Shown in pieces: positions 19,876 to 31,982 of a DNA stretch of 64,000 bases. The position numbers and the translations under genes were made by a program. Each line of letters begins with the position of its first letter. The first letter of the stretch is position 1. Under the pieces are notes generated by a model. That model was given only the letters and a program-made list of their open reading frames with translations. It ran no database searches and had not been told where the DNA came from. Source of the DNA: Alphaproteobacteria bacterium (GTDB lineage: Bacteria > Pseudomonadota > Alphaproteobacteria > Micropepsales > Micropepsaceae); the NCBI GenBank assembly GCA_025361185.1, contig JANYAR010000175.1, positions 1 through 64,000 on the forward strand. The letters run 5' to 3'.

Positions 19876-21447
19876 GTGACCCATATCGACAACATCGTGG
19901 AGACTGACGGTGCCCTGATTTTGGGCGCGGGCATTGCCGGGCTGTTCACGGCCCTCAAGCTTGCGCCCATGCCCAGCATCGTTCTGGCGGGAACAAGACC
20001 CGGCCTGTCGGGTTCCAGCGCCTGGGCGCAAGGCGGCATCGCCGCCGCGATGGGCGAAGATGACAGCTGGCAGAGCCACGCCCATGACACGATGGTGGCC
20101 GGTGCGGGGTTATGTGACCGGGCGGTGGTGGATCTGGTGGCGCGCGAAGCGCCTGAGCGCATCGCCGACCTGATCGGTTACGGCGTCCCCTTCGATCGCA
20201 AAAGCGACGGCTCTCTGGCGCTGGGCCGCGAGGCGGCCCATTGCGTGCCTCGCATCGTGCATGTGAAGGGCGACGGCGCGGGTGCGGCGATTTCAGCGAC
20301 GCTTGCCGCGCGCGCCGGTGAGGCCGATTGCATCACCCTGCTGGAGGGTTTTCACGCCATCGAACTGGCGATGGAGGCTGGCAGGATCACCGGCATCTTC
20401 GCGCGTTCCGGCATCGGCCCTGATGCGCGGCTGATCCTGTTCCGCGCCCGTGCCGTGATCCTAGCCACCGGCGGGCTTGGCGCGCTCTATGCCGTCACCA
20501 CCAACCCGCTGGAATCACGCGGCGAGGGTCTGGGCATGGCGGCGCGCGCCGGCGCCCTGATCGCCGATCCGGAATTCGTGCAGTTTCATCCCACCGCCAT
20601 CGCGGTGGGCCGCGACCCGGCGCCGCTGGCCACCGAGGCGCTGCGCGGCGAAGGCGCGGTGCTGATCGACGAAGCAGGCGCGCGCTTCATGAGCGCCATC
20701 CACAAGGATGGCGAACTGGCGCCGCGCGACATCGTCGCCCGCGCCATTCACCGCCAGATCGTTTCGGGACACAAAGTGTTCCTGGATTGCCGCGCCGCCA
20801 TCGGCGCGCAGTTCCCGCATCATTTCCCCACCGTGTATGCCGCCTGCATGGCGGCGGGCATCGATCCCATACTTGCGCCCATCCCGGTGGCGCCCGCGGC
20901 CCATTACCATATGGGCGGCATTGCCTCGGACACACAGGGCCGCTCGTCCCTGCCCGGCCTGTGGGCGGTGGGCGAATGCGCCTCCACGGGCTTGCATGGC
21001 GCCAATCGGCTGGCCTCCAACTCGCTGCTGGAAGGGCTGATCTTCGGCGCGCGGGTGGCCGACGACGTGCGCGGCACGCTGCAAGCGGGACGCCTGCGCG
21101 GCCTTCCGCCCGCGCCGCCGCGTTTCGCCTCGCCTGCCCCGCCGCATGTGCTGCGCGCCGCCATGAGCCGCGATGTAGCGCTGGAGCGCGACGCGCGCGG
21201 CCTTGGCGCCGCGCTGGAGGTGATCACGCGGCTGCAAAATACCAGCACCGAGCCGGCACTGCTCAACATGGCGGCGGCGGCCAAGCTGGTCACGGTGGCG
21301 GCGCTGGCGCGGCAGGAGTCGCGCGGCGGCCATTGGCGCAGTGATTTTCCGCAGACGGAAAAAGTCGGCACGCGTACCTTCATGACCTTGGCCGACGCCG
21401 ACAAAATCGCCTCCAGGCAGGCCTTGCCCCACCGCGCCAGCAAATGA
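19876..21447 (+). CDS. nadB: L-aspartate oxidase
   Basis: [19 protein letters not shown]...[35 protein letters not shown]. Confidence 0.95.
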   Translation: MTHIDNIVETDGALILGAGIAGLFTALKLAPMPSIVLAGTRPGLSGSSAWAQGGIAAAMGEDDSWQSHAHDTMVAGAGLCDRAVVDLVAREAPERIADLIGYGVPFDRKSDGSLALGREAAHCVPRIVHVKGDGAGAAISATLAARAGEADCITLLEGFHAIELAMEAGRITGIFARSGIGPDARLILFRARAVILATGGLGALYAVTTNPLESRGEGLGMAARAGALIADPEFVQFHPTAIAVGRDPAPLATEALRGEGAVLIDEAGARFMSAIHKDGELAPRDIVARAIHRQIVSGHKVFLDCRAAIGAQFPHHFPTVYAACMAAGIDPILAPIPVAPAAHYHMGGIASDTQGRSSLPGLWAVGECASTGLHGANRLASNSLLEGLIFGARVADDVRGTLQAGRLRGLPPAPPRFASPAPPHVLRAAMSRDVALERDARGLGAALEVITRLQNTSTEPALLNMAAAAKLVTVAALARQESRGGHWRSDFPQTEKVGTRTFMTLADADKIASRQALPHRASK

Positions 21448-22304
21448 GCGCAGCGCTTGGCTTTACGCGTCCGCCGCCGCGTCTGCTGATCGAGCCGCAG
21501 ATCCGCGCCGCGCTCCAAGAAGATCTGGGACGCGCCGGCGACATCACCAGCCAGCTCGCCATTGCCAAAGACGTCCAGGCCACTGCCCGGCTGGCGGCGC
21601 GAAAGCCGGGCCGCATCGCCGGACTGATCTGTGCCGAGATTGCCTTCCGGCTGGTGGACGCAAGCGTGACATTCGACATCGCACTGCCCGACGGCTCGGA
21701 CGCCGCGGCCGGCAGCGTGCTGGCGACGATATCCGGGCCTGCTGCAAGCCTTCTCACCGCCGAGCGCGTGGCCTTGAACTATCTGGGGCCCTTGTCAGGC
21801 ACCGCGACCCTGACCGCAGCCCTGGTTGCAGCCGTGGAGGGTACGCAAGCGCGCATCGTCTGCACCCGCAAAACCATTCCGGGCCTGCGCATCTTGCAGA
21901 AATATGCCGTGCGCTGCGGCGGCGGCTTCAACCACCGTTTCGGGTTGGATGACGCCGCCATGATCAAGGACAACCATATCCAGGCCGCGGGCGGCATTGC
22001 GGCGGCGCTCGCAAGGCTGCGCGCGGGCCTGGGCCATATGGTCAAGATCGAAGTGGAAGTCGACACGTTGGTCCAGCTGGAGGAAGCCCTTGCCCATGGC
22101 GCCGATACCATCCTGCTCGACAATATGACGCTGAATGACATGCGCCGCGCGGTGGCGCTGGCAAAAGGCAAGGCGGTGCTGGAAGCGTCCGGCAATGTCA
22201 CCTTGCAGACGGTGCGCGCCATCGCCGAGACCGGCGTCGACTACATAAGTTCAGGCGCCATTACACACAGCGCGCCGAACCTGGATATCGGGTTGGATTT
22301 CTGA
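21444..22304 (+). CDS. nadC: Carboxylating nicotinate-nucleotide diphosphorylase
   Basis: [18 protein letters not shown]...[42 protein letters not shown]. Confidence 0.96.
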   Translation: MSAALGFTRPPPRLLIEPQIRAALQEDLGRAGDITSQLAIAKDVQATARLAARKPGRIAGLICAEIAFRLVDASVTFDIALPDGSDAAAGSVLATISGPAASLLTAERVALNYLGPLSGTATLTAALVAAVEGTQARIVCTRKTIPGLRILQKYAVRCGGGFNHRFGLDDAAMIKDNHIQAAGGIAAALARLRAGLGHMVKIEVEVDTLVQLEEALAHGADTILLDNMTLNDMRRAVALAKGKAVLEASGNVTLQTVRAIAETGVDYISSGAITHSAPNLDIGLDF

Positions 22305-22320
22305 TCTTCATTCCCTTGTT

Positions 22321-22401
22321 GTCATGCCCGCGAAAGCGGGCATCCAACTTCCCATCCAAAACGGTTGATCGAAGTTGGATTCCCGCGTACGCGGGAATGA
22401 C
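22321..22401. repeat. REPIN-like inverted doublet
   Basis: GTCATGCCCGCGAAAGCGGGCATCCAACTT (22321-22350), 21-nt spacer, AAGTTGGATTCCCGCGTACGCGGGAATGAC (22372-22401); each arm is itself a hairpin. Confidence 0.9.
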
Positions 22402-22408
22402 AAACCGA

Positions 22409-23020
22409 CTAAGAATCCCGCGTGTGCGAGACACCACGATAGAAGATGTGGTTGCCGATCTGGGTGGTCTTGTCCATCGTGTCGGCCCAATCGGGCGCAA
22501 CCGAAACCGCGTGATAGTTGAGCGCCCCGCCGGTGGCATTCTTGAGCGGCACCTGGCCGGTCAGGATCTGGGCCGCCAGAGCTTCGGACTGTTGCCAGGC
22601 CGACATCTCCTTGGGACGTTTGATTTCGCCGTTGCAGGTGAAGGAAAACTGGCAGCCGGGATGGTCCTTGCCTTCATAGACAACCGCGCAGATGGAGTTG
22701 CCGTAATTGCCGTGGTTCATGCGGTGGAACACCACTTCGGCGACGGCCTTCTGGCCGCCGGCGCCTTCGCCGCGGGCCTCGTAATACAGCGCTTCCGACA
22801 GGCATTTGTGCTCGGCCAGAAGCTGGGTCATCACCGCGTCGGTGGCGGGCTTGGGCGGCTGAACCACCATCATGACAGGCCTGGCGACGACATTGTCCGT
22901 ATGCGGATGATAGGTCAGCGAGGCGCCGATGGCGGCGCTGGCGGTGGCGAGAATGATCGACATCGCAATAACCAGCACGCGGTCGGAACGCGAAATCGCG
23001 TCATTGGTCTTCTTGGACAT
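22409..23020 (-). CDS. SleB-type cell wall hydrolase, membrane-anchored
   Basis: LSEALYYEARGEGAGGQKAVAEVVFHRMNHGNYGNSICAVVYEGKDHPGCQFSFTCNG. Confidence 0.9.
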   Translation of the reverse strand: MSKKTNDAISRSDRVLVIAMSIILATASAAIGASLTYHPHTDNVVARPVMMVVQPPKPATDAVMTQLLAEHKCLSEALYYEARGEGAGGQKAVAEVVFHRMNHGNYGNSICAVVYEGKDHPGCQFSFTCNGEIKRPKEMSAWQQSEALAAQILTGQVPLKNATGGALNYHAVSVAPDWADTMDKTTQIGNHIFYRGVSHTRDS

Positions 23021-23309
23021 AAGGGTAACTCGTTTCGGCTTGTAGGTATCGCTTGGTCAATAAGGCTTGGTCTATTTCGCTTTGCGTGTGCTCCGCCCGA
23101 CTTTCGGCGTTCTGTTCGCTGTTGCTATTTCAATCAGGCTGTTTCGATTGCGCGTAATCCTTAAAAGTTCCGAATGGTTCCCAGCACCATCTGAGGGGGC
23201 TTATGCCCACGCAAAAAACGAATCGTCAAATAAATTTTTTCTTCCCGGTAACAATCTGTCATGCCGGCAAAGCGAAAACGCAGGGATTCCCCGTGGGTTC
23301 CCTATGAAA

Positions 23310-25988
23310 TTAAATATCCCCATGATTTTTTTTCAGCGCCGCCTGGGCTGCCGCAAGCCGGGCAATAGGCACACGAAAGGGTGAACAGGAGACATAATCA
23401 AGCCCCGAGTCGTGGCAGAAGCGGATGGAGTCGGGATCGCCGCCATGCTCTCCGCAGATACCAAGCTTGAGTTTTTCGCGGGTCTTGCGCCCCCTTTCCG
23501 CCGCAATCTTTACCAGTTCACCAACACCATCGATGTCCAGCGTTACAAATGGATCGCGCGCGATCACGCCCTTGCTGAGATAGTCGTTCAGGAACATGCC
23601 GGCATCGTCGCGTGAAACGCCCAGCGTGGTTTGCGTCAGATCGTTGGTGCCGAAGGAAAAGAACTGCGCCGTCTCGGCGATTTCGCCGGCGCGCAACGCC
23701 GCGCGCGGCAGCTCGATCATCGTTCCGATCAGATAATCAGGCACTTTCCCGCGTTCCTGGCGGATCGACGCGGCCACCGCGGCGATGCGCGCGGCAAGCC
23801 GGTCCAGCTCGGACTTGAAGGCCACCAGCGGGATCATGATCTCCAGCTGCACGGGTGCCCCGCCCTGTTCTTGCACCGTCAGCGCCGCTTCCAGAATGGC
23901 GCGCGCCTGCATTTCATAGATTTCGGGATAGGTGATGCCCAAGCGGCAGCCACGATGGCCCAGCATGGGATTGGATTCATGCAACGCGATGGCACGGGCG
24001 CGCAACTTGCGCGCATTGGTGCCGGCGGCGAGGGCAACCTCCTCGAACTCTTCTTCCTTGTGCGGAAGAAATTCGTGCAGCGGCGGATCGAGCAGGCGGA
24101 TGGTCACCGGCAATCCCGCCATCTCCTTGAAGATGGCCACGAAATCGTCGCGCTGCATCGGCAGCAACTTGGCCAGCGCCGCCCTTCTTTCGTCTTCGGC
24201 ATCCGCCAGAATCATCTGGCGCACGGCGATGATGCGATCGGCTTCGAAGAACATATGCTCGGTGCGGCACAGCCCGATGCCTTCGGCGCCGAACTTGCGC
24301 GCGTTGGCGGCGTCGGCGGGCGTGTCGGCATTGGTGCGCACTTTCAAGGTGCGCACTTCGTCGGCCCAACCCATCAGCGTGCCGAAATCGCCGGTCATTT
24401 CCGGCTGGCGCAGGCCCACCTTGCCCTTGAACACCTGGCCCGAAGCGCCGTCGATGGTGATGATATCGCCGCGCACAATAGTGACAGCGCCCGCCACCAT
24501 CTCGCCGCGCGCCGCGTCGATTTTGAGCATGCCGGCGCCGGAAACGCATGGCCGCCCCATGCCGCGCGCCACCACGGCCGCGTGGCTGGTCATGCCGCCG
24601 CGCGCAGTCAGAATGCCCCGGGCCGCATGCATGCCGTGAATGTCTGCCGGGCTGGTTTCGGTGCGCACCAGGATCACGTCGCGGTGATCGGCGGCCAGTT
24701 TCTCGGCCTCCTCCGCCGTGAAGGCGACTTCACCAGTGGCAGCCCCCGGCGAGGCGCCCAGGCCCACCGCGATCTGCTCGCGCGGCGCATTGGGGTCCAG
24801 GGTGGGATGCAGCAGCTGGTTCAACGCTTCCGGCTCGACCCGGGTGATGGCGATCTTTTTGTCGATCAAGCCTTCGCGTTCCATGTCGACGGCGGCCTTC
24901 AGCGCGGCTTCGGCGGTGCGTTTGCCGGCGCGGGTCTGCAGCATGAAGAGCTTGCCTTCCTGCACCGTGAATTCCACGTCCTGCATATCGCGGTAATGCT
25001 GTTCCAGCCGTTCGCCGATGGCGCGCAATTCCTCGAACGCCTTGGGCATGGCTTCCTGCATCGAGGCCTTCTTGCCGCCCTGGCGCTCACGCACGACTTT
25101 GGAGATCGGCTGCGGGGTGCGGATGCCCGCCACCACGTCTTCGCCCTGGGCATTGATCAGAAATTCGCCGTACAGCAGTTTTTCGCCGGTGGCGGGATCG
25201 CGGGTGAAGGCGACGCCGGTGGCCGAGCTTTCGCCGCGATTGCCGAACACCATGGCCTGCACGGTGACCGCGGTGCCCCAGTCTTCGGGAATATTGTTCA
25301 GCCTGCGATAGGTGTTGGCGCGGGGACTGTGCCAGGAGCCGAACACCGCCCCGATGGCGCCCCACAGCTGCTCCTGCACGTCTTCGGGGAAGGGCTTGCC
25401 CAGTTCCTTTTCGACGCGCGCCTTGTAAAGAGCTGCGATGCGCTTGAGATCAGCAGCATCCAGATCGGTGTCCAGTTCGACGCCCTTGGCGTCTTTCACC
25501 TCGTCCAGGATTTCCTCGAAGATGGCATGGTCCACGCCCAGCACCACGTCGGAATACATCTGGATGAAACGGCGATAGCTGTCATAGGCAAAGCGTTCAT
25601 CGCCGGTCAGCTGGGCCAGGCCTTCGGCGGTGGCGGCGTTGAGGCCCAGATTGAGCACCGTGTCCATCATGCCGGGCATGGAGACTCTAGCGCCCGAGCG
25701 CACGCTCAGCAGCAGCGGCTTGTCAGGATCGCCGAAATTGCCCTTGGCCTGGTAGCCCACTTCGCGCAGCGCGGAGCCGACCTCATCCTTCAAGTTCGGC
25801 GGATAGTTTTCCTTGTGAGCGTAGTAATAGGTACAGACCTCGGTGGTGATGGTCAGGCCCGGCGGCACCGGCAGGCCCAGATTGCTCATCTCCGCCAGGT
25901 TGGCGCCCTTGCCGCCCAACAGGTTGCGCATGTCGGCGGCGCCTTCCGCCTTGCCGTCACCGAATGCGTAGACCCACTTACCCATCAC
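23310..25988 (-). CDS. ppdK: Pyruvate, phosphate dikinase
   Basis: MGKWVYAFGDGKAEGAADMRNLLGGKGANLAEMSNLGLPVPPGLTITTEVC; GGMTSHAAVVARGMGRPCVSG. Confidence 0.97.
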   Translation of the reverse strand: MMGKWVYAFGDGKAEGAADMRNLLGGKGANLAEMSNLGLPVPPGLTITTEVCTYYYAHKENYPPNLKDEVGSALREVGYQAKGNFGDPDKPLLLSVRSGARVSMPGMMDTVLNLGLNAATAEGLAQLTGDERFAYDSYRRFIQMYSDVVLGVDHAIFEEILDEVKDAKGVELDTDLDAADLKRIAALYKARVEKELGKPFPEDVQEQLWGAIGAVFGSWHSPRANTYRRLNNIPEDWGTAVTVQAMVFGNRGESSATGVAFTRDPATGEKLLYGEFLINAQGEDVVAGIRTPQPISKVVRERQGGKKASMQEAMPKAFEELRAIGERLEQHYRDMQDVEFTVQEGKLFMLQTRAGKRTAEAALKAAVDMEREGLIDKKIAITRVEPEALNQLLHPTLDPNAPREQIAVGLGASPGAATGEVAFTAEEAEKLAADHRDVILVRTETSPADIHGMHAARGILTARGGMTSHAAVVARGMGRPCVSGAGMLKIDAARGEMVAGAVTIVRGDIITIDGASGQVFKGKVGLRQPEMTGDFGTLMGWADEVRTLKVRTNADTPADAANARKFGAEGIGLCRTEHMFFEADRIIAVRQMILADAEDERRAALAKLLPMQRDDFVAIFKEMAGLPVTIRLLDPPLHEFLPHKEEEFEEVALAAGTNARKLRARAIALHESNPMLGHRGCRLGITYPEIYEMQARAILEAALTVQEQGGAPVQLEIMIPLVAFKSELDRLAARIAAVAASIRQERGKVPDYLIGTMIELPRAALRAGEIAETAQFFSFGTNDLTQTTLGVSRDDAGMFLNDYLSKGVIARDPFVTLDIDGVGELVKIAAERGRKTREKLKLGICGEHGGDPDSIRFCHDSGLDYVSCSPFRVPIARLAAAQAALKKNHGDI

Positions 25989-28067
25989 TCAACCTTCAAT
26001 CTTCGAAAAATCGGCAACCTGGTGCAGCGTGGCGCGCAAGGAGGCCAAAAGGTTCAACCGGTTCTCGCGCACCTGTTTGTCGTCGGTATTCACCTTCACG
26101 CCCTCGAAGAAAGCATCGACGGAAACTCGTAGGGCCGCCATCTGTCGCATGGCGGCGGCGAAGTCTTCCTTCCCGAGCGCGGTGGTGATTTCCGAGCGCG
26201 CAAGGACCAAGGCTACAGCCAATCCCTTCTCGGCCGGTTCGGACAAGTGCTCTTTGCTGAACTCGCCGGTGAAGGGCGTGCCGTCCTTCTTTTCCTCGAT
26301 CTTGAGGATGTTGATGGCACGCTTGTAGCCCGCCAGCAGATTGGCACCGTCTTCGGATTTCAGAAAGGCCTGCAACTCTCCAAGCCTAAGATAAGCCAGC
26401 CGCAAATCGCCTGCATCCAAAGCAAAAACTGCTGCAACCAAATCGAACGCCGCTCCGCGATCTCTAAGAACGACACGAAAGCGATCTTCAAAAAAAGTAG
26501 CGAGTTCAATTATTACAGAGTCGAGCTTATTTGCTTCGAGGGCAGAAGCGCCGCCAGCCCTCAGCGCCATTGGAATTAGCGTGGTCAGCGGTAACCGAAG
26601 ATCGTTCTCTAAAATAATGCGGATAACGCCCAGTGCGGCGCGGCGCAGGGCAAAGGGATCGCCAGACCCCGTGGGTTTTTCGCCCGCCGCAAAGAAGCCC
26701 GTCAGCGCATCCAGCTTGTCCGCCAGCGCCACGCAAATGGCGATCTTGTCGGTGGGCACGGTATCCGACGGCCCAACCGGCTTGTAGTGATCGCGGATGG
26801 CATCGGCGATTGCGGAATCATCCTCGTCGTGCAGGGCGTAGTAGCGGCCCATCACGCCCTGGAGTTCCGGGAATTCGCCGACCACGCCCGTTGTCAGGTC
26901 GGCTTTGGCCAGCCGCGCGGCACGCTTGGTCATTTCGACATCGGCGCCGATCTTGTGCGCAATCTCGCCCGCCAGCTTTTCGATCCGCTGGACACGCTCA
27001 TACTGGGTGCCCAGCTTGGCGTGAAAGACGATGCCCTTCAGCTTCTCGACCCGGCTTTCCAGCGTGTGTTTGCGGTCCTCGATCCAGAAGAACTTGGCGT
27101 CCGACAGCCGGGCGCGTAACACGCGTTCGTTGCCGGCGACGATTTCCTTGCCGCCGTCCTTGGCGACCATATTGCTGACCAGTGCAAAGCGGTTGGCCAG
27201 CCTGCCGTTCTTGGGGTCGCGCAAACTAAAATATTTCTGATGCGTGCGCATCGAGGTCCGCAAAATTTCGGCGGGCACATCCATGAACTCGTCCTGGATG
27301 GTGCCGACATAGACCACCGGCCATTCCGCCAAGCCCGACACTTCCGCCAAAAGCCCCTCGTCCGGGATCATTTCCAGGCCATGCACGAACGCCGCCTGCT
27401 TGACGCCTTCAAAGATGATGGCGGCGCGTTCCTCAGCCTCCAGCACCACATGGGCGGCCTTCAGCTTCTGGGCATAATCGTCGAAACGCTTGGCCTCGAT
27501 TTTTCCTTCCGACAGGAAGCGGTGCCCGCGTGTGTGCAACCCGCTGCTGACACCAGCGAAACTGAACGGCACCAGTTCGCCGTCAAACGTACACAGAATG
27601 GAATGCAGCGGGCGCACCCAGCGCACCGCCAGACCCGGCTTCCAGCGCATGGATTTGGGCCAGGGCAGCTTTGCCATCGCGTCGGGAATGATCTCAGCCA
27701 GGACCAGCGGCGTCTCGCGGCCCTTGCGCTCCACCACCGCCATATAGACATCGCCCTTGGGCGTTTTCTCGACCTTGAGCTGGTCCTTGGTCAGTCCGGT
27801 TTTCTTCAAGAACCCGTCCAGCGCCGCCTGGGGCGCGTCGGTCTTGGGGCCTTTCAATTCCTCGCGCACATCGCCCTGCTTGGCGGGCAGACCCGAAATC
27901 ACCAGGGTCAGGCGCCGCGGCCCGGCAAACGCCTTGATGCCCTCGAACAGATAGCCGCGGTCGGTCAGCGCCCCGACCATCAATCTTTCAAGATCGCGCG
28001 CCGCGCCCGCCTGCATGCGGGCGGGAATTTCCTCGGAAAACAGTTCCAGCAACAGGTCAGGCATCAC
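25989..28067 (-). CDS. glyS: Glycine--tRNA ligase beta subunit
   Basis: [27 protein letters not shown]...[38 protein letters not shown]. Confidence 0.96.
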   Translation of the reverse strand: MMPDLLLELFSEEIPARMQAGAARDLERLMVGALTDRGYLFEGIKAFAGPRRLTLVISGLPAKQGDVREELKGPKTDAPQAALDGFLKKTGLTKDQLKVEKTPKGDVYMAVVERKGRETPLVLAEIIPDAMAKLPWPKSMRWKPGLAVRWVRPLHSILCTFDGELVPFSFAGVSSGLHTRGHRFLSEGKIEAKRFDDYAQKLKAAHVVLEAEERAAIIFEGVKQAAFVHGLEMIPDEGLLAEVSGLAEWPVVYVGTIQDEFMDVPAEILRTSMRTHQKYFSLRDPKNGRLANRFALVSNMVAKDGGKEIVAGNERVLRARLSDAKFFWIEDRKHTLESRVEKLKGIVFHAKLGTQYERVQRIEKLAGEIAHKIGADVEMTKRAARLAKADLTTGVVGEFPELQGVMGRYYALHDEDDSAIADAIRDHYKPVGPSDTVPTDKIAICVALADKLDALTGFFAAGEKPTGSGDPFALRRAALGVIRIILENDLRLPLTTLIPMALRAGGASALEANKLDSVIIELATFFEDRFRVVLRDRGAAFDLVAAVFALDAGDLRLAYLRLGELQAFLKSEDGANLLAGYKRAINILKIEEKKDGTPFTGEFSKEHLSEPAEKGLAVALVLARSEITTALGKEDFAAAMRQMAALRVSVDAFFEGVKVNTDDKQVRENRLNLLASLRATLHQVADFSKIEG

Positions 28068-28960
28068 CCAACCTCTTTGTCGGCAAAGCGTGGCTTGTAT
28101 TCGCCCATCGGCGTCTGCAGCCAGGCTTCGCAGCAGGCCTGGGCCAGGGCGCGCACCCGTCCGATATAGGCGGCGCGCTCGGTCACCGAAATCACCCCGC
28201 GCGCATCCAGCAAGTTAAAGGCATGGCTGGCCTTGATGCACTGGTCATAGGCGGGCAGCGGAAGCTTTTTTCCGCTCAGCAATTCGCGGCACTGTTTCTC
28301 CGCATCCTTGAAATGCTGGAACAGGATCTCGGTGTCGGCGCGCTCGAAATTATAGGCGGAGAATTCCTGCTCGGCCTGGTGGAACACTTCGCCGTAGCGG
28401 AAGGTCTCGTTGAACTTCAGGTCATAGACGAATTCGACGTTCTGGACATACATCGCCAGCCGTTCCAGGCCATAGGTGATCTCGGCGCAGACCGGATCGC
28501 ATTCGATGCCGCCCACCTGCTGGAAATAGGTGAACTGGGTGATCTCCATCCCGTCGCACCACACTTCCCAGCCCAGGCCGGCCGCGCCCAGGGTGGGGCT
28601 TTCCCAATCGTCCTCGACAAAGCGAATGTCGTGCAGCTCGGGATCAAGCCCGATGGCGCGGATGGAACCCAGATACAGCTCCTGCACATTCTCCGGCGCC
28701 GGCTTCAGGATCACCTGATACTGGTAATAGTGCTGCAGGCGGTTGGGGTTCTCGCCATAACGCCCGTCGCTGGGACGGCGGCTGGGCTGCACGAAGGCGG
28801 CGTTCCAGGGACACGGCCCCAGCGCGCGCAAGGTGGTGGCCGGGTGGAAAGTCCCTGCGCCCATCTGGTCGTCATAGGGTTGCAGGATCAGGCAGCCTTG
28901 CGCCGCCCAATAGTTCTGCAACGTCAGAATGAGGTCCTGAAATGTGCGGGCTTTGGCCAC
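28064..28960 (-). CDS. glyQ: Glycine--tRNA ligase alpha subunit
   Basis: [52 protein letters not shown] start at 28960. Confidence 0.95.
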   Translation of the reverse strand: MAKARTFQDLILTLQNYWAAQGCLILQPYDDQMGAGTFHPATTLRALGPCPWNAAFVQPSRRPSDGRYGENPNRLQHYYQYQVILKPAPENVQELYLGSIRAIGLDPELHDIRFVEDDWESPTLGAAGLGWEVWCDGMEITQFTYFQQVGGIECDPVCAEITYGLERLAMYVQNVEFVYDLKFNETFRYGEVFHQAEQEFSAYNFERADTEILFQHFKDAEKQCRELLSGKKLPLPAYDQCIKASHAFNLLDARGVISVTERAAYIGRVRALAQACCEAWLQTPMGEYKPRFADKEVG

Positions 28961-28991
28961 CGATTCTGCGCCTTTGGGAGGTGGCCGGAAC

Positions 28992-29708
28992 CTACAGACG
29001 GGCTTGTGACAGGGCAAGCGCGCTGCCGCGCCGCAGCACGCCATCGGCCTCGTCCGTCCAGGAACCGTCAGCGCGGTGCAGAACCAGTCCCGGCAGCAGG
29101 GCAAAGGGCGCCCCCGATCCCTTGCGGGCCTGCACGATCACCCGCTTGGGCGCCTCGCCCGCTTTCGGCCACAGCGGATAAGCACAGACCCCGCGTTCGG
29201 GCAGCGCGGCCAGCGCCTCGTTCAGCCGGTCGGCGCGCAGGATGGCGGTGAAAAAGCCGCCGGAAACCGTGCGTTGCAGGCCAAGCTTCAACCAGTCACG
29301 CAACATGCCGCCATCCATCAGGGCGGTGGCGCGCGCCGCATCAGGGGATGCCTGTCCTTCGCCATGAAACGGCGGATTGGCGAAGACCTGGTCGAAATCA
29401 CGCCTTAAATCGGACGGCAGGGCGAAGATGTCGGCGGCGACGAACTTACAGTCCACGCCATTGGCGGCGGCGTTCTTGGCCGCCAGGGCGGCAAGACCCG
29501 GATCAATCTCAACGCCGGTCACCAGGACGCCCGCAACCCGCGCCACCAGACAGAGGCTGGCGGTTCCCGCGCCTGCGCCGAGTTCGAGAACCGCATGACC
29601 GGCGCTGGCAGGAACCGCGGCCGCCAGCATCACCGCATCCAGCCCGGAGCGGAAACCGGTCTCTGGTTGGGTTACGCGTACCCGGCCGTCGAGAAAGGTT
29701 TCGCTCAC
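28992..29708 (-). CDS. SAM-dependent methyltransferase (tRNA1(Val) A37 N6-methyltransferase-like)
   Basis: [44 protein letters not shown]...FANPPFH (NPPF/Y motif). Confidence 0.85.
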   Translation of the reverse strand: MSETFLDGRVRVTQPETGFRSGLDAVMLAAAVPASAGHAVLELGAGAGTASLCLVARVAGVLVTGVEIDPGLAALAAKNAAANGVDCKFVAADIFALPSDLRRDFDQVFANPPFHGEGQASPDAARATALMDGGMLRDWLKLGLQRTVSGGFFTAILRADRLNEALAALPERGVCAYPLWPKAGEAPKRVIVQARKGSGAPFALLPGLVLHRADGSWTDEADGVLRRGSALALSQARL

Positions 29709-29917
29709 GTCGCCTCTGGCACGGCATCGCGCAGCAGCTGGCCGGCCCTGTCGTAATCCTCGTCCAGAACCATCAGCCGGCGCGGCAGAAAACCCATGCT
29801 GCCATCCACAATGCTGGCATGGGTATCGAACACCACCGACTTGATCCCCTGCTGTGACAAAAGATCGGCGGCAAAGCTCAGGATCACCGGATCGATGGTT
29901 TTCAGGACAGCCCGCAT
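29705..29917 (-). CDS. DUF2007-like small protein
   Basis: MRAVLKTIDPVILSFAADLLSQQGIKSVVFDTHASIVDGSMGFLPRRLMVLDEDYDRAGQLLRD. Confidence 0.8.
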   Translation of the reverse strand: MRAVLKTIDPVILSFAADLLSQQGIKSVVFDTHASIVDGSMGFLPRRLMVLDEDYDRAGQLLRDAVPEAT

Positions 29918-30011
29918 GGCCCGTTTATAGTCAAACCGCGCCTTTCTGTCGCCACTGGACGCACCTGTGGGCCGCTTGGCGGGCGTCATGGGGTCCGGTA
30001 TCCTGTGCGCG

Positions 30012-31034
30012 ATGGGCGGGCCAACAACACTTCAGGAACATATCCACCAGGCGGGCGTTTCGCCGGTCGAGCGGCTGCACGCCCTGATCGCCGCCGACAT
30101 GGCCACCACAGACAGACTGATCCATGCCCGCATGACGTCGGGCGTGGCGCTGATCCCCGACCTTGCCCGCCATCTCATCGATAGCGGCGGCAAGAGGCTG
30201 CGGCCTATGCTGACTCTCGCGGCGGCGCAAGCCGGCGGATATACCGGCGGCCATCATGTGCGTCTGGCCGCGGCGGTCGAGTTCATTCACACCGCCACCC
30301 TGCTGCATGACGATGTGGTGGACGAAAGCGCGCTGCGCCGGGGCAAGGTCTCGGCCAATCTGATGTGGGGCAACAAGCCGTCCGTGCTGGTGGGCGACTT
30401 CCTGTTCAGCCGCGCCTTTCAACTGATGGTGGAGACCGGCAATCTGGCGGTGCTCGACATATTGGCGGGCGCCGCAGCCGTGATCGCCGAAGGCGAAGTG
30501 ATGCAGCTCAAATCGGCCAACAATCTTGGCGTCACCGAGGAGCATTATCTGAAGGTCGTATCGTCCAAGACCGCCGCCCTGTTCGCAGCGGCGGCGGAAT
30601 CGGGCGCGCTGCTGTCGGGACGGAGCGACGAATTTGTCTGCGGCCTGCGCGCCTATGGCGAAAATCTCGGCATCGCCTTCCAGCTGGTGGACGACGCGCT
30701 GGATTATTCCGGCCGCCAGGCGCTGATGGGCAAGACCGTGGGCGATGACTTCCGCGAAGCCAAGATGACCCTGCCCTTGATCCTGGCGCACGCCCGCGCG
30801 GCTGAGGGCGATCTGCCTTTCTGGAAAAGGGTGATCGAGACCGGCAACCAGACCGAACGCGACCTAGACCGCGCCATCACCCTGATCGAGCAGACCGGGG
30901 CGATGCAGGAGACCATGGCGCGGGCGCGGGCCTATGCCGATGTCGCCAAGGCGGCCTTGAAAGTGATGCCCGACAGCGACATCAAGCGGGCGCTGGCAGA
31001 TATTGCCGATTTCTGCGTCGAACGGGCTTACTAG
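30012..31034 (+). CDS. ispB: Polyprenyl (octaprenyl) diphosphate synthase
   Basis: SGGKRLRPMLTLAAAQAGGY; FIHTATLLHDDVVDESALRRGK; LVDDALDY; start uncertain. Confidence 0.9.
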   Translation: MGGPTTLQEHIHQAGVSPVERLHALIAADMATTDRLIHARMTSGVALIPDLARHLIDSGGKRLRPMLTLAAAQAGGYTGGHHVRLAAAVEFIHTATLLHDDVVDESALRRGKVSANLMWGNKPSVLVGDFLFSRAFQLMVETGNLAVLDILAGAAAVIAEGEVMQLKSANNLGVTEEHYLKVVSSKTAALFAAAAESGALLSGRSDEFVCGLRAYGENLGIAFQLVDDALDYSGRQALMGKTVGDDFREAKMTLPLILAHARAAEGDLPFWKRVIETGNQTERDLDRAITLIEQTGAMQETMARARAYADVAKAALKVMPDSDIKRALADIADFCVERAY

Positions 31035-31939
31035 CCGCATTCCGCCGTAAAGGTCGGCGCGATCCACCAGCCCGGCGCGGCCTTGCGCAACTCCTGCGCC
31101 GCGCGCACGCAAGCCCCGCTGTCGGTGAAAACGCCAAAACAGGTGGCGCCGCTCCCTGACATCCGCACCAAAAGCGCGCCCTGCTGCGCCGCCAGCGCGC
31201 CCAGCACCTCGCCGATCACCGGCTGCAGGCCCCTGGCCGGCGCGCTCAGATCGTTGCGGGTGGCTTGCAAAAAAACAATCAGTTCGGCCATGTCGCGGAA
31301 GCCTCCGGTCGGCAACGCCATCTCCACCCCAGTGCGGCTTTGCAAGGCTGCGAAAACATCCCTAGTGGGCACGGCCACACAAGGATTGACCAGCAACATC
31401 GGGATGCGCGGCAGCGAGGGTACCGCACGTAGCACTTCGCCCCGGCCTTCCATGAAACAGGGTTTGGAAAGAACACAGGCCGGAATATCCGATCCCAGCC
31501 CCGCCGCGATGTCGCGTAAGGCGGCATCGTCTTTTTGCACATTCCACAGACGCTTGAGGCCGCGCAGAGCGGCGGCGGCGTCCGCCGAACCGCCGCCGAT
31601 GCCCGATGCCACCGGCAAATTCTTGGTCAGTGCCAGCCTTGCGCCGCCGTTGCCGCCCTGTTCGCATAAGGCGCGCGCCGCCCGTAGAACCAGATTGTCC
31701 GCCTCTGCTGCCAGCCCGCCGGCGAAAGGCCCGCCGATTGTCAAAGACAAATCGGCGGCTGCGTCCAGTGTCAGGACGTCACTCAATTGCGTGAACACCG
31801 CCAGGCTTTGCACGGGATGAAATCCGTCCGCACGCTTGTCACCGACATGCAGGAACAGATTGATTTTCGCAGGCGCGGATTCTTTTATGGTCGCACGCCC
31901 GGACGGCACAGCGCTCCGCACTTCCTCGCTATCGCTCAC
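31031..31939 (-). CDS. ispE: 4-diphosphocytidyl-2-C-methyl-D-erythritol kinase
   Basis: APAKINLFLHVGDKRADGFHPVQSLAVF; LPVASGIGGGSADAAAALRGL. Confidence 0.95.
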   Translation of the reverse strand: MSDSEEVRSAVPSGRATIKESAPAKINLFLHVGDKRADGFHPVQSLAVFTQLSDVLTLDAAADLSLTIGGPFAGGLAAEADNLVLRAARALCEQGGNGGARLALTKNLPVASGIGGGSADAAAALRGLKRLWNVQKDDAALRDIAAGLGSDIPACVLSKPCFMEGRGEVLRAVPSLPRIPMLLVNPCVAVPTRDVFAALQSRTGVEMALPTGGFRDMAELIVFLQATRNDLSAPARGLQPVIGEVLGALAAQQGALLVRMSGSGATCFGVFTDSGACVRAAQELRKAAPGWWIAPTFTAECG

Positions 31940-31982
31940 AACTGCTCCGCGCTGTTCCTGGTCGCTGCTCCGCAGTGATCAC

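Noticed and set aside
23631-26132. 833-aa + strand ORF
   Set aside because: Antisense to ppdK, whose protein is unmistakable; the + translation is His/Arg/Gly-rich with no domain, typical of shadow ORFs in GC-rich DNA.
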